Below are positions 1-5,296 of a DNA stretch of 7,931 bases, piece after piece (position 1 is the stretch's first letter; every line of letters starts with the position of its first letter). The stretch is from a bacterium. Lineage in GTDB: Bacteria > Patescibacteriota > Saccharimonadia > Saccharimonadales > Saccharimonadaceae. Both the position numbers and the translations under genes were made by a program. The notes beneath the pieces are model-generated. The model was given only the letters and a program-made list of their open reading frames with translations, ran no database searches and had not been told where the DNA came from. The DNA lies in assembly GCA_020626475.1 (NCBI GenBank), contig JAHKZT010000029.1, positions 1-7,931 of the forward strand, in the 5' to 3' direction.

Positions 1-19
1 ATTTGGAAATCCAAAGCTC

Positions 20-52
20 AAAAAATCACCCGTAGACATTAGTCTCGGGTGA
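20..52 (-). terminator. Intrinsic terminator after the XRE regulator
   Basis: Read on the minus strand, TCACCCG-AGAC (52-46, 45-42), a TAAT loop (41-38), then GTCT, one bulged A at 33 and CGGGTGA (32-26) form an 11-bp stem. Six T residues (25-20) follow directly. There is no T tract on the plus-strand side, so it works leftward. It lies about 45 nt past the regulator stop codon and would also end the candidate small RNA starting near 90. Confidence 0.85.
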
Positions 53-62
53 AACATCCCTC

Positions 63-87
63 GGTCGGCGTCCTAGTTAAGCCGACC
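63..87. repeat. 7-bp inverted repeat (GGTCGGC / GCCGACC)
   Basis: A perfect 7-bp inverted repeat with an 11-nt spacer lies between the regulator stop codon and the terminator. It has no T tract on either side, so it is not itself a terminator. It may be the first stem of a small RNA or a 3'-end stabilising hairpin. Confidence 0.6.
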
Positions 88-96
88 ACTGCGTAT

Positions 97-105
97 ATTA
101 TAGCA
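97..105 (-). promoter_or_regulatory. Extended -10 promoter motif overlapping the regulator stop
   Basis: The minus strand reads TGC followed by TATAAT, matching the TGn-TATAAT extended -10 consensus. It sits over the last codons and TAA stop of the regulator and points left toward the hairpin pair at 20-87. No recognisable -35 lies 17 nt upstream, which extended -10 promoters can tolerate. An AT-rich chance match remains possible. Confidence 0.35.
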
Positions 106-703
106 CTTTTTTCTGCCAGGATTTTTTACCGCATTTTGGGCAGCGCAAATGGCGTGTGTGACCGAAATGCATGGCGACAAAGACGGCGCCGAAAGTCGGA
201 ACATGTTTGTGCCCACATTTGGCACATTGATAATAGCCTGCAATTTGCTCGATTTTGAGCGCAAAGAAGGCGGCTATCATGAAGATGATGAAGCCCACGA
301 TAAACATAGCGACTGCGGGCGGCGTATTTGAGTCGGCGATTGGAATACACATAAAAACCATTGCAAGGAAGGCGGCGAGACCGAGGAAGCCTAATACCCA
401 TTCGAGAGTGAGAAGCTGTTTGTCTTTTTGCTCTTTTTCTTTTGCAAGAGCAAGAAGGTTTTCGTTTAGTTTCTTGTCATTGTTTTTCATGTCTACGATT
501 TCTCCACTGAATAAATCATTAATAGTAATATCGAATAATCTGCAGAGCTCTGGCATCTTAGCTGTTTCCGGCAAGCAAATGCCGCGTTCCCATTTTGAGA
601 CTGAGCGATTACTGACGTCGAGTTTTTCGGCGAGAGATTCTTGGCTTAGGCCTACTTTCTTGCGGTTTTCGGCGATGAACTTTCCGATTTTCTTTAAGTC
701 CAT
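98..703 (-). CDS. XRE-family regulator with two membrane helices and zinc ribbon
   Basis: This 201-residue protein probably senses something at the membrane and controls transcription from there. Residues 1-68 form a Cro/C1-type helix-turn-helix; the recognition region includes SNRSVSKWERG at 31-41. A charged Lys/Glu-rich linker (about 70-97) follows. Two hydrophobic helices are predicted at about 98-121 and 128-149. The C-terminus has two CxxC knuckles (C160/C163 and C188/C191), a probable cytoplasmic zinc ribbon ending in a Lys-rich tail. HTH plus membrane hairpin plus zinc ribbon is an arrangement I recall from Firmicutes regulators, so transfer from that group is possible. The ATG at 703 has AAGGAG just upstream with a short spacing of about 4 nt. 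It lies 78 nt downstream of the phosphoesterase on the same strand, so co-transcription is possible. The target genes and signal are unknown. Confidence 0.88.
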   Translation of the reverse strand: MDLKKIGKFIAENRKKVGLSQESLAEKLDVSNRSVSKWERGICLPETAKMPELCRLFDITINDLFSGEIVDMKNNDKKLNENLLALAKEKEQKDKQLLTLEWVLGFLGLAAFLAMVFMCIPIADSNTPPAVAMFIVGFIIFMIAAFFALKIEQIAGYYQCAKCGHKHVPTFGAVFVAMHFGHTRHLRCPKCGKKSWQKKVL

Positions 704-734
704 GACTCTCCTTATTTAGTTTTTATGACTCGAT

Positions 735-764
735 TTTATATTTCAGCGGGCAAAAAGACCACAA
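735..764 (-). promoter_or_regulatory. Possible promoter of the XRE regulator
   Basis: On the minus strand TTGTGG (764-759) is separated by 18 nt from TATAAA (740-735), which would give a leader of about 25 nt before the ATG at 703. Only three of six -35 positions match the consensus. It would let the regulator be transcribed separately from the phosphoesterase upstream, but the call is weak. Confidence 0.3.
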
Positions 765-781
765 ACCGTAGGTAGAATTTG

Positions 782-1753
782 CTATTTATACCAATTTTCG
801 TATTTTTTGCGAATGTCTGGTTTGCGTGAGTCGGCTTCGTTGTGGCTGGTTTCGACGGTTACGTAATTAACCGGAAAGGCATGATTGAGGAAACTGAGTG
901 GCTTAGCGCCTTTTTGAATAGTCGTAACTGCGCCAAGGACGATGAGCTGATTTTCATAGAGCCCAGAGCGCGTGTTGTGATTTGCGAAAACGTGCTTGCT
1001 TGGCGTAATAATACCTTTGCGGCCGCGCCAAATTTCATTTAGAAGGGGTGGAACGACGCCGTTATGCATATGGCCGGCAAAAACGAAATCGAACTCGGCG
1101 ATTTTTGCTTTTACGGTTTCATTTAGTAGATGAACAGGGGAATGGACGAGTAGGATTTTGGTTTTCTTTTTTGGCAATTTTGTTGTGAATTCGGTGAGCT
1201 CGTCAAGTTTTTCGAGAAGGACATTAATATCTTCGCTGCCTGGGCTAAGAATACTACCTTGTTTTTCGGTGACGTAATCGAAGTGATAATAAATTGGCGG
1301 CAATGTGAGACCGAAAACGTAGAATTCGTCATTTTCGAAGCTTGCGTCGTCGAGATAGTGTACGTTATCTAGCTCGCCAACAGCTTTAATAAAGTCGTCG
1401 TTACGTTCAGCGATATAATGGCGATTTTTGCTGAGGCCGGATTTGAAGTCTGCTGGTTGGCGATAGAAGTCGTGATTGCCGAGGCAGAGACAGACGGGAG
1501 CGACTTTTGCTAAACGTGTTAACCAAGCTTTGAGGCGAGCGATCTCGTGAGGCTCGTCGGCGGATTCGAGAGAATCAATGAGGTCGCCGGAAATTGTGAT
1601 AATTTGCGGTTTTTGATGCTCGGCTTTTTGGGCGATTTGGTTAAGATTTTCGGTGGTATGGTCGCTAAAATGAATGTCGCTGATGGCGAAGATTTTGTGT
1701 TCTTTTTGATCTGGTTTATAGAAACGATAACTAGTGCGATAGAAATTTTTCAT
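782..1753 (-). CDS. Calcineurin-like metallophosphoesterase
   Basis: This 323-residue protein is a dinuclear-metal phosphoesterase of the calcineurin-like superfamily, hydrolysing phosphomono- or diesters; the substrate cannot be read from sequence. All the family metal-ligand blocks are present in order: SDIH (D26, H28), GDLID (D57), GNHD (N93, H94), VHSP (H204) and GHMHNG (H228, H230). There is no signal peptide or membrane segment, so it should be cytoplasmic, unlike the membrane-attached YkuE-type relatives. The region 96-200 between GNHD and VHSP is long and probably forms a cap or lid. The ATG at 1753 is the only methionine before the first catalytic motif. A TATAAT lies only 7 nt upstream of it, so the mRNA may be leaderless. 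It ends with TAG and is followed 78 nt later by the XRE regulator on the same strand. It is transcribed divergently from pyrG. Confidence 0.9.
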   Translation of the reverse strand: MKNFYRTSYRFYKPDQKEHKIFAISDIHFSDHTTENLNQIAQKAEHQKPQIITISGDLIDSLESADEPHEIARLKAWLTRLAKVAPVCLCLGNHDFYRQPADFKSGLSKNRHYIAERNDDFIKAVGELDNVHYLDDASFENDEFYVFGLTLPPIYYHFDYVTEKQGSILSPGSEDINVLLEKLDELTEFTTKLPKKKTKILLVHSPVHLLNETVKAKIAEFDFVFAGHMHNGVVPPLLNEIWRGRKGIITPSKHVFANHNTRSGLYENQLIVLGAVTTIQKGAKPLSFLNHAFPVNYVTVETSHNEADSRKPDIRKKYENWYK

Positions 1754-1760
1754 TGCCTAT

Positions 1761-1788
1761 ATTATACCGCAGATAGAGGAGTGCTTAA
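1761..1788 (-). promoter_or_regulatory. Promoter of the phosphoesterase, probably leaderless
   Basis: A perfect TATAAT (1766-1761, minus strand) lies 7 nt before the ATG at 1753, so transcription would start at or next to the first base of the start codon. The -35 is poor: TTAAGC at 1788-1783 with a 16-nt spacer matches three of six positions. The only SD-like bases are an AGG 4 nt before the ATG, too close to work well. Together these point to a leaderless message, or else to a chance TATAAT. Confidence 0.45.
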
Positions 1789-1842
1789 CGGCGAGAATAA
1801 AAAATAGCGTTCGGCGCAAGTTTTACAACACTAAATATATAG

Positions 1843-1868
1843 TTTTCAATGCTTGTGCTTGTTGAAAA
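1843..1868. promoter_or_regulatory. Operator-like inverted repeat with tandem hexamers upstream of pyrG
   Basis: TTTTCAA (1843-1849) and TTGAAAA (1862-1868) are perfect inverted 7-mers. Between them lie two tandem TGCTTG hexamers (1850-1855 and 1856-1861). The right arm overlaps the likely -35 region of pyrG, as a repressor or activator site would. No matching regulator is identifiable in the window. Confidence 0.4.
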
Positions 1869-1887
1869 AATACGCTAAATTTATAGT
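1859..1887 (+). promoter_or_regulatory. Possible pyrG promoter
   Basis: TATAGT (1882-1887) is a good -10, about 40 nt before the start codon. A 17-nt spacer places the -35 at TTGTTG (1859-1864), which matches only the TTG. The better TTGAAA at 1862-1867 would leave a 14-nt spacer. The location is plausible but the exact -35 is uncertain. Confidence 0.4.
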
Positions 1888-1911
1888 GTGTATTAATGGG
1901 TAGGGCAAGAT

Positions 1912-1919
1912 AAGGAGGT
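1912..1919 (+). promoter_or_regulatory. pyrG: Shine-Dalgarno of pyrG that decides its start codon
   Basis: AAGGAGGT at 1912-1919 is a near-perfect anti-16S match. It sits 9 nt before the ATG at 1929, an ideal distance. It directly abuts the in-frame GTG at 1920, which therefore cannot be the initiator. Confidence 0.85.
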
Positions 1920-1928
1920 GTGCCCAAA

Positions 1929-3521
1929 ATGAAAACAAACACTAAATATATCTTTGTAACTGGCGGCGTGATTTCAGGCGTCGGTAAAGGCATTATGGCG
2001 GCTTCGATTGGCGCCATCTTGAAGGCAAAGGGGCTCAAGGTCTCAATGCAAAAATGTGATCCGTATCTCAACGTTGATGCGGGCTTGCTCAATCCGCGCG
2101 AGCATGGCGAATGCTATGTGACGCAGGATGGGGCGGAGACGGATTTGGATCTCGGTCATTATGAACGTTTCTTGGACGAGGAAATGACGGGGAACTCAAT
2201 CTGGACTTCGGGCAAGCTCTACAAACGCTTGATTGACGCTGAGCGCGCCGGCGAGTTTGGCGGCAAAACCGTGCAGCTCGTGCCTCATGTGACCGGTATG
2301 GTGCAACAGACTTTCATCGAGAACGCGAAGCATTTTAAGTCGGACGTTCATATCGTTGAGATTGGCGGTACGGTCGGCGATATGGAAGGTCAGCATTTTA
2401 TTGAGGCGATTCGTGAATTTGGCGCAAAGGTTGGCCGCGAGAATTGTCTCTATGTTCACGTTTGCTATGTGCCTTGGCTCTCGACTTCGGAAGAATTTAA
2501 GACTAAACCGGCACAGAACTCGCTTCGCGATTTGCGTGAATTTGGTATTATTCCAGATATGGTTGTGGCGCGCATGGACGTCGATAAGGTTATTAAAGCG
2601 CCGCATATTGCTAAGAAGCTTGCTACTTTCTGTGCAGTGCCAGAAGACGCGGTTGTTTTGATGCCGGATGCGAAGTCGGTCTATGAAGTGCCACTAAACG
2701 CGGTGAAGGGCGGTGTACTTGCTCCGCTCGAGCGCTTTATCGATCATGGTGATCCCGACATGAGTCAATGGGAGAAGCTTGTTAAGCAGATTGAATCGAC
2801 GCCGAAGAAGACCGTAAAGATTGGTTTGGTCGCAAAATATATCGATAATACCGATACTTACCTTTCTGTGACTGAGGCGCTCAAGGCGGCGGCATGGAAA
2901 AATGACGTAAAGCTTGAGACGGTTTGGATTAATGCCGAAGAAGCAACTATTCGCGATTTTGAGCAGGTTGATGGTATCTTGGTACCTGGCGGTTTTGGTT
3001 CTCGCGGTGTTGAAGGTAAGATTTCGGCAGCTGAATATTGTTTGAAGAATAATAAGCCATATCTTGGCATCTGCCTCGGTTTGCAGACGGCTGTAATTGC
3101 AGCGGCACGTCGTGGCGGTTTAGACGGCGCAAATTCCGAAGAATTTGAAGCGCCAGAAGGCAAGAATGTTGTTTATATCATGGAAGGCCAGAAGGGCAAG
3201 GAAAGCACTGGCGGTACAATGCGTCTCGGTAACTATCCAGCGAAACTTGTGAAAGGTTCGAAAATTGCTGAAATTTATGGCAGCGAGAACGTTATTGAGC
3301 GCCATCGCCATCGCTACGAAGTGAACCAGAAGTTTATGAAGCAGATCAATGCTGGCGGTGTAGTAATCGCTGGAACTTCGCCAGACGGCAAGCTCGTAGA
3401 GTTTGTCGAGGCGCCGGATTGTGACTACTTTGTTGCTACGCAGGCGCATCCAGAATTCCGTTCGCGCCCGTATCGTGCGCATCCGCTATTCGATGGTTTG
3501 ATTAAAGCGGCAAGTAAATAA
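1929..3521 (+). CDS. pyrG: CTP synthase (glutamine-hydrolysing)
   Basis: This enzyme makes CTP from UTP, ATP and glutamine, the last step of pyrimidine nucleotide synthesis, in the cytoplasm. The 530-residue product has both domains. The N-terminal synthase domain (about 1-270) carries a P-loop with SGVGKG (K20) and the DGAETDLDLGHYER block (67-80, D72 matching the known Mg ligand). The C-terminal class I glutamine amidotransferase domain has the nucleophile Cys382 in GICLGLQ and the His507/Glu509 pair in HPEF; RHRYEVN is also present. The P-loop differs from the usual SSLGKG of E. coli and Firmicutes, and the length is slightly below the usual 535-550; both suggest a Patescibacteria-type enzyme. 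The gene may be read from GTG at 1920 (533 residues), but SD spacing favours ATG 1929. It stands alone, divergent from the phosphoesterase, and is closed by its own terminator. Confidence 0.97.
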   Translation: MKTNTKYIFVTGGVISGVGKGIMAASIGAILKAKGLKVSMQKCDPYLNVDAGLLNPREHGECYVTQDGAETDLDLGHYERFLDEEMTGNSIWTSGKLYKRLIDAERAGEFGGKTVQLVPHVTGMVQQTFIENAKHFKSDVHIVEIGGTVGDMEGQHFIEAIREFGAKVGRENCLYVHVCYVPWLSTSEEFKTKPAQNSLRDLREFGIIPDMVVARMDVDKVIKAPHIAKKLATFCAVPEDAVVLMPDAKSVYEVPLNAVKGGVLAPLERFIDHGDPDMSQWEKLVKQIESTPKKTVKIGLVAKYIDNTDTYLSVTEALKAAAWKNDVKLETVWINAEEATIRDFEQVDGILVPGGFGSRGVEGKISAAEYCLKNNKPYLGICLGLQTAVIAAARRGGLDGANSEEFEAPEGKNVVYIMEGQKGKESTGGTMRLGNYPAKLVKGSKIAEIYGSENVIERHRHRYEVNQKFMKQINAGGVVIAGTSPDGKLVEFVEAPDCDYFVATQAHPEFRSRPYRAHPLFDGLIKAASK

Positions 3522-3523
3522 GG

Positions 3524-3551
3524 AAATCCCCCGTTAATTCGGGGGATTTTT
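3524..3551 (+). terminator. Intrinsic terminator of pyrG
   Basis: AAATCCCCCG (3524-3533) pairs perfectly with CGGGGGATTT (3540-3549) around a TTAATT loop, and T residues run to 3551. It begins 3 nt after the pyrG stop. It separates pyrG from the surface-protein operon, whose promoter starts at 3554. Confidence 0.93.
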
Positions 3552-3553
3552 AG

Positions 3554-3582
3554 TTGCGATAAAATGCGCTAATGGTTATAAT
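3554..3582 (+). promoter_or_regulatory. Promoter of the two-gene surface operon
   Basis: TTGCGA (3554-3559) and a perfect TATAAT (3577-3582) are separated by exactly 17 nt, giving an expected start near 3589 and a leader of about 20 nt. AGGTG (3598-3602) is the ribosome site, 6 nt before the ATG at 3609. A standard housekeeping promoter in front of the first gene suggests that the operon is still transcribed although the gene is interrupted. Confidence 0.7.
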
Positions 3583-3608
3583 TTAAGAAAGATATTTAGG
3601 TGTGTTTT

Positions 3609-3743
3609 ATGGCTATAAAGAATAAAAAAGCACTATTTGCGATTGGTGGCGTTGCAGTATTGGCCGTCTTGATTGGTGGTGTTGTTGCATATAACCAAGA
3701 TCTGTTTAATTTTAACAATAATTTTGAGCTTGGATTTTTTTAG
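3609..3743 (+). CDS. 44-residue signal-peptide fragment of the first surface gene
   Basis: This is what ribosomes would make from the sequence as given. It has a good SD (AGGTG, 6 nt upstream) and the strong promoter at 3554. The product is a SipW-type signal peptide plus the first mature residues (NNNFELGFF), stopping at TAG 3741 immediately after the T7 tract. It has no evident function alone. It is too short to be called by most gene finders, so the true start of the surface gene is easily missed. Confidence 0.7.
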   Translation: MAIKNKKALFAIGGVAVLAVLIGGVVAYNQDLFNFNNNFELGFF

Positions 3744-4005
3744 GACTGAAGTGTCAGAAACATTCGAGAGCCCTACGAATTGGACGCCGTGTGATAAAAC
3801 GGAAAAGATTGTGACAGTTAAGAATACTGGCAATATAGCAGCGAATGCGCGCATTAAGATGAATGAATCTTGGGTGTCTGCGGACGGCTCGGAGCTTTCG
3901 CTTGTTAAGGATGGCGTAAAATTAGCTTCGATAGAATTCTCGAATGAGGAATGGGAATTGAGGGATGGCTACTATTATTTGAAGAATAGTTTGGGTGCTG
4001 GATAG
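3742..4005 (+). pseudogene. N-terminal half of TasA/BsaA-like domain, out of frame with its signal peptide
   Basis: Beginning with RTEVSETF this frame continues the signal-peptide fragment after the T7 tract. It carries ETFESP-NWTPC, then VKNTG, then ARIKMNESW, typical of SipW-dependent TasA-like proteins in which a Gly usually replaces the Cys. It ends at the amber codon 4003. A gene finder may start it at ATG 3673, but that start lies opposite the signal-peptide reading frame and has no SD, so the segment before 3742 is not real coding sequence. Confidence 0.7.
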
Positions 4006-4590
4006 AGCTCGGAGTTTATTAAGTCTGTTACGTTCAGTTGTGACGCGAACTTTGCTGAAAATGAAATGGTGGGCGGAAGTGTAAACTCTGGAAAGACGAC
4101 AGACGATTATAATGGGGCAAGCTATCATTTGGAGATTGTTGCGCAATTAGTGCAATCTGATGTGGCATTTGAAGACGCATTCAGTGACTGGAAGGAACCA
4201 AGAACTTTCGCGAAGCTTAAATCCGGAATAGCGTCATGGTGGAATGGAATAAAACAGAATAGAGAATTGACGGCATTTAAGCGTAGCAGTGTGCTTCCGG
4301 AAGCCTCTGCAGTGTCGTCAATGACTGAGGTTCAAGATGCGAATGAATCGACGCCGATTTATTTTTGGTATTCTACTAGCGACAAGACGATGTATTGGTA
4401 CTCGACGGCGGATGCGATTAGTTGGAATAAGGCAGACGGCATTGGCGGCACTTTTTCGGGGATGCTTTTCACGCAGATGCCGACTGATATCTCGGGATTC
4501 CAATATTTTGATATGAGGGAACTGGCCAGTTTGGCTGGCTTCTTCTTTGGCAACGATTTGCCTAGCCCTGAAGCCATGAAGGTGATATCG

Positions 4591-5277
4591 CATTGGGACG
4601 TGAGTGGTCTTCAGGCTTGGGGTGGGGCTTTTAATAGCTCTTCGAACAATAACTACTATTTTACTGATGAGTATTGGCCGGCGGTAGAACATTGGAAAAT
4701 CCCTGAGGCGATTAGCCTCAATGGTGCTTTTTCCGGAAACAGTGTATTGACGAATTTGGATGGCTTAAAGAGCTGGGACGTGAGTAATGTTTCTGATTTT
4801 AATTCTGCCTTTGCAGGGATGAGTAGCCTAACGGATATTAGCGGCATATCGGGGTGGAATATGGCTAATGCTACAAATATCTCGTATCTTTTTGCGAGCT
4901 CAGGTAATATACAAAGTCTTGAACCTTTGCGAAGATGGAATGTTGCAAATGTTGCGACTATGGCTACATTCTTAGGTGGAAATACTAAAATAAGCGATCT
5001 TAGCCCGTTAACGAACTGGAATGTTGGTAACGTTACTGATTTTAGCTCGGCTTTTGCTGGTAGCGATGACACGCCGTCTAAAATTAAGGACCTTAGTCCG
5101 TTAGCGAATTGGAATGTATCAAAAGGGACTTCATTTAAGAATATGTTTAGTTGGACTAAGGTCTCTGATGCTTTAGTGCTAAATAATTGGAATGTGTCAG
5201 AAAATGCAAATTTGCAGAATATGTTCTCTGACACGGAATGCTCCGATGCGACATTTCCGACGTGGTATACCTTAAAT
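4591..5277 (+). repeat. BspA-like (DUF285) protein repeats, about eight units
   Basis: The encoded protein repeats a 25-30-residue unit starting with W[DN]V and an aromatic or MF near its middle: HWDVSGL, HWKIPEA, SWDVSNVSDF, GWNMANATNI, RWNVANVATM, NWNVGNVTDF, NWNVSKGTSF, NWNVSENANL. The SNVTDMxxMF pattern is characteristic of the BspA-like/DUF285 surface repeat, a leucine-rich-repeat-like solenoid found in adhesins of Firmicutes, mycoplasmas and Saccharibacteria. The DNA of the units has diverged, so it is not a tandem DNA satellite. Confidence 0.85.
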
Positions 5278-5285
5278 AGGAGGGG
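5278..5285 (+). promoter_or_regulatory. Shine-Dalgarno of the second surface gene, embedded in the first
   Basis: AGGAGGGG at 5278-5285 lies inside the final codons of the first surface gene and 11 nt before ATG 5297. The first gene stops at 5292, only 4 nt before this start, so the two are one operon and probably translationally coupled. If so, the early stops in the first gene could lower expression of the second. Confidence 0.8.
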
Positions 5286-5296
5286 AGAATAAGAAT

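Larger units (their letters stand above)
20..90 (-). ncRNA. Candidate small structured RNA (about 70 nt)
   Basis: The minus strand has TGC-TATAAT (105-97), a perfect extended -10 motif, with an expected transcription start near 90. The RNA would begin within three bases of a 7-bp hairpin (GGTCGGC 87-81 with GCCGACC 69-63, 11-nt loop) and would end at the T6 terminator at 20-52. The spacing of promoter, hairpin and terminator is what a small RNA gene looks like. However, the -10 overlaps the regulator's TAA stop, no good -35 is visible, and I recognise no RNA family. The same structures could simply be the regulator's 3' untranslated region. Confidence 0.35.
1827..1951 (+). repeat. 14-nt direct repeat upstream of and inside the start of pyrG
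   Basis: AACACTAAATATAT occurs exactly at 1827-1840, upstream of the pyrG promoter region, and again at 1938-1951, inside codons 4 to 8 of pyrG. The copies are 111 nt apart in the same orientation. The sequence is AT-rich and could match by chance; a regulatory role is speculative. Confidence 0.4.
3609..5292 (+). pseudogene. BsaA/TasA-like matrix domain fused to BspA-like repeats, interrupted twice
   Basis: If intact this would be a secreted surface protein of 560 codons. Codons 1-30 are a SipW-type signal peptide (basic start, hydrophobic core, IGGVVA then YNQD). A TasA/camelysin (BsaA-like) domain follows to about codon 190, with NWTPC, VKNTG and NGASYH blocks. A linker with IYFWYSTSDKTMYWYS leads to BspA-like repeats. 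Two lesions break it. A T7 run at 3735-3741 puts TAG in frame after 44 codons; with six T the frame continues as GFFRTEVSETF. An in-frame TAG at 4003-4005 interrupts the matrix domain after LGAG. Downstream sequence stays open in the same frame to 5292 and aligns with the next gene, so both are lesions within one gene. It has no LPXTG or membrane anchor. Alternatives are a slippage-controlled gene, suppressed stops or sequence error. Confidence 0.82.
4006..5292 (+). pseudogene. C-terminal fragment: rest of matrix domain plus BspA-like repeats
   Basis: The frame is open from the amber codon to TAA 5290. It starts with SSEFIKSVTFSC, the second half of the TasA-like fold (compare LLKSVVLDC in the following gene), and passes through NGASYHLEIVAQ. 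A Ser- and Trp-rich linker leads to the W-[DN]-V repeats. A gene finder would begin it at ATG 4066 (408 residues), but that ATG has no SD and lies inside the conserved domain. As an independent gene it would lack any secretion signal. The last codons (RRGE) double as the ribosome site of the next gene. Confidence 0.72.

Noticed and set aside
60..100. tRNA-like look of the hairpin at 63-87
   Set aside because: There is only one stem; no acceptor pairing, no T-loop GTTCGA sequence and no CCA end could be assembled.
255..719. Plus-strand 154-codon open frame opposite the regulator
   Set aside because: It is the antisense shadow of the XRE regulator, whose domains and SD are clear; this frame is Ser/Arg/Phe-rich without motif or ribosome site.
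2196..2606. Minus-strand open frames inside pyrG (also 2858-3163 and 3120-3482)
   Set aside because: They lie entirely opposite a full-length conserved CTP synthase and have no SD or domain.
4318..5234. Minus-strand open frames opposite the BspA-like repeats
   Set aside because: Their apparent internal repeats merely mirror the plus-strand W[DN]V units; no start signals are present.
4591..5277. CRISPR array or DNA satellite
   Set aside because: The periodicity is at protein level (W[DN]V units) with diverged codons and no identical DNA repeats with unique spacers.
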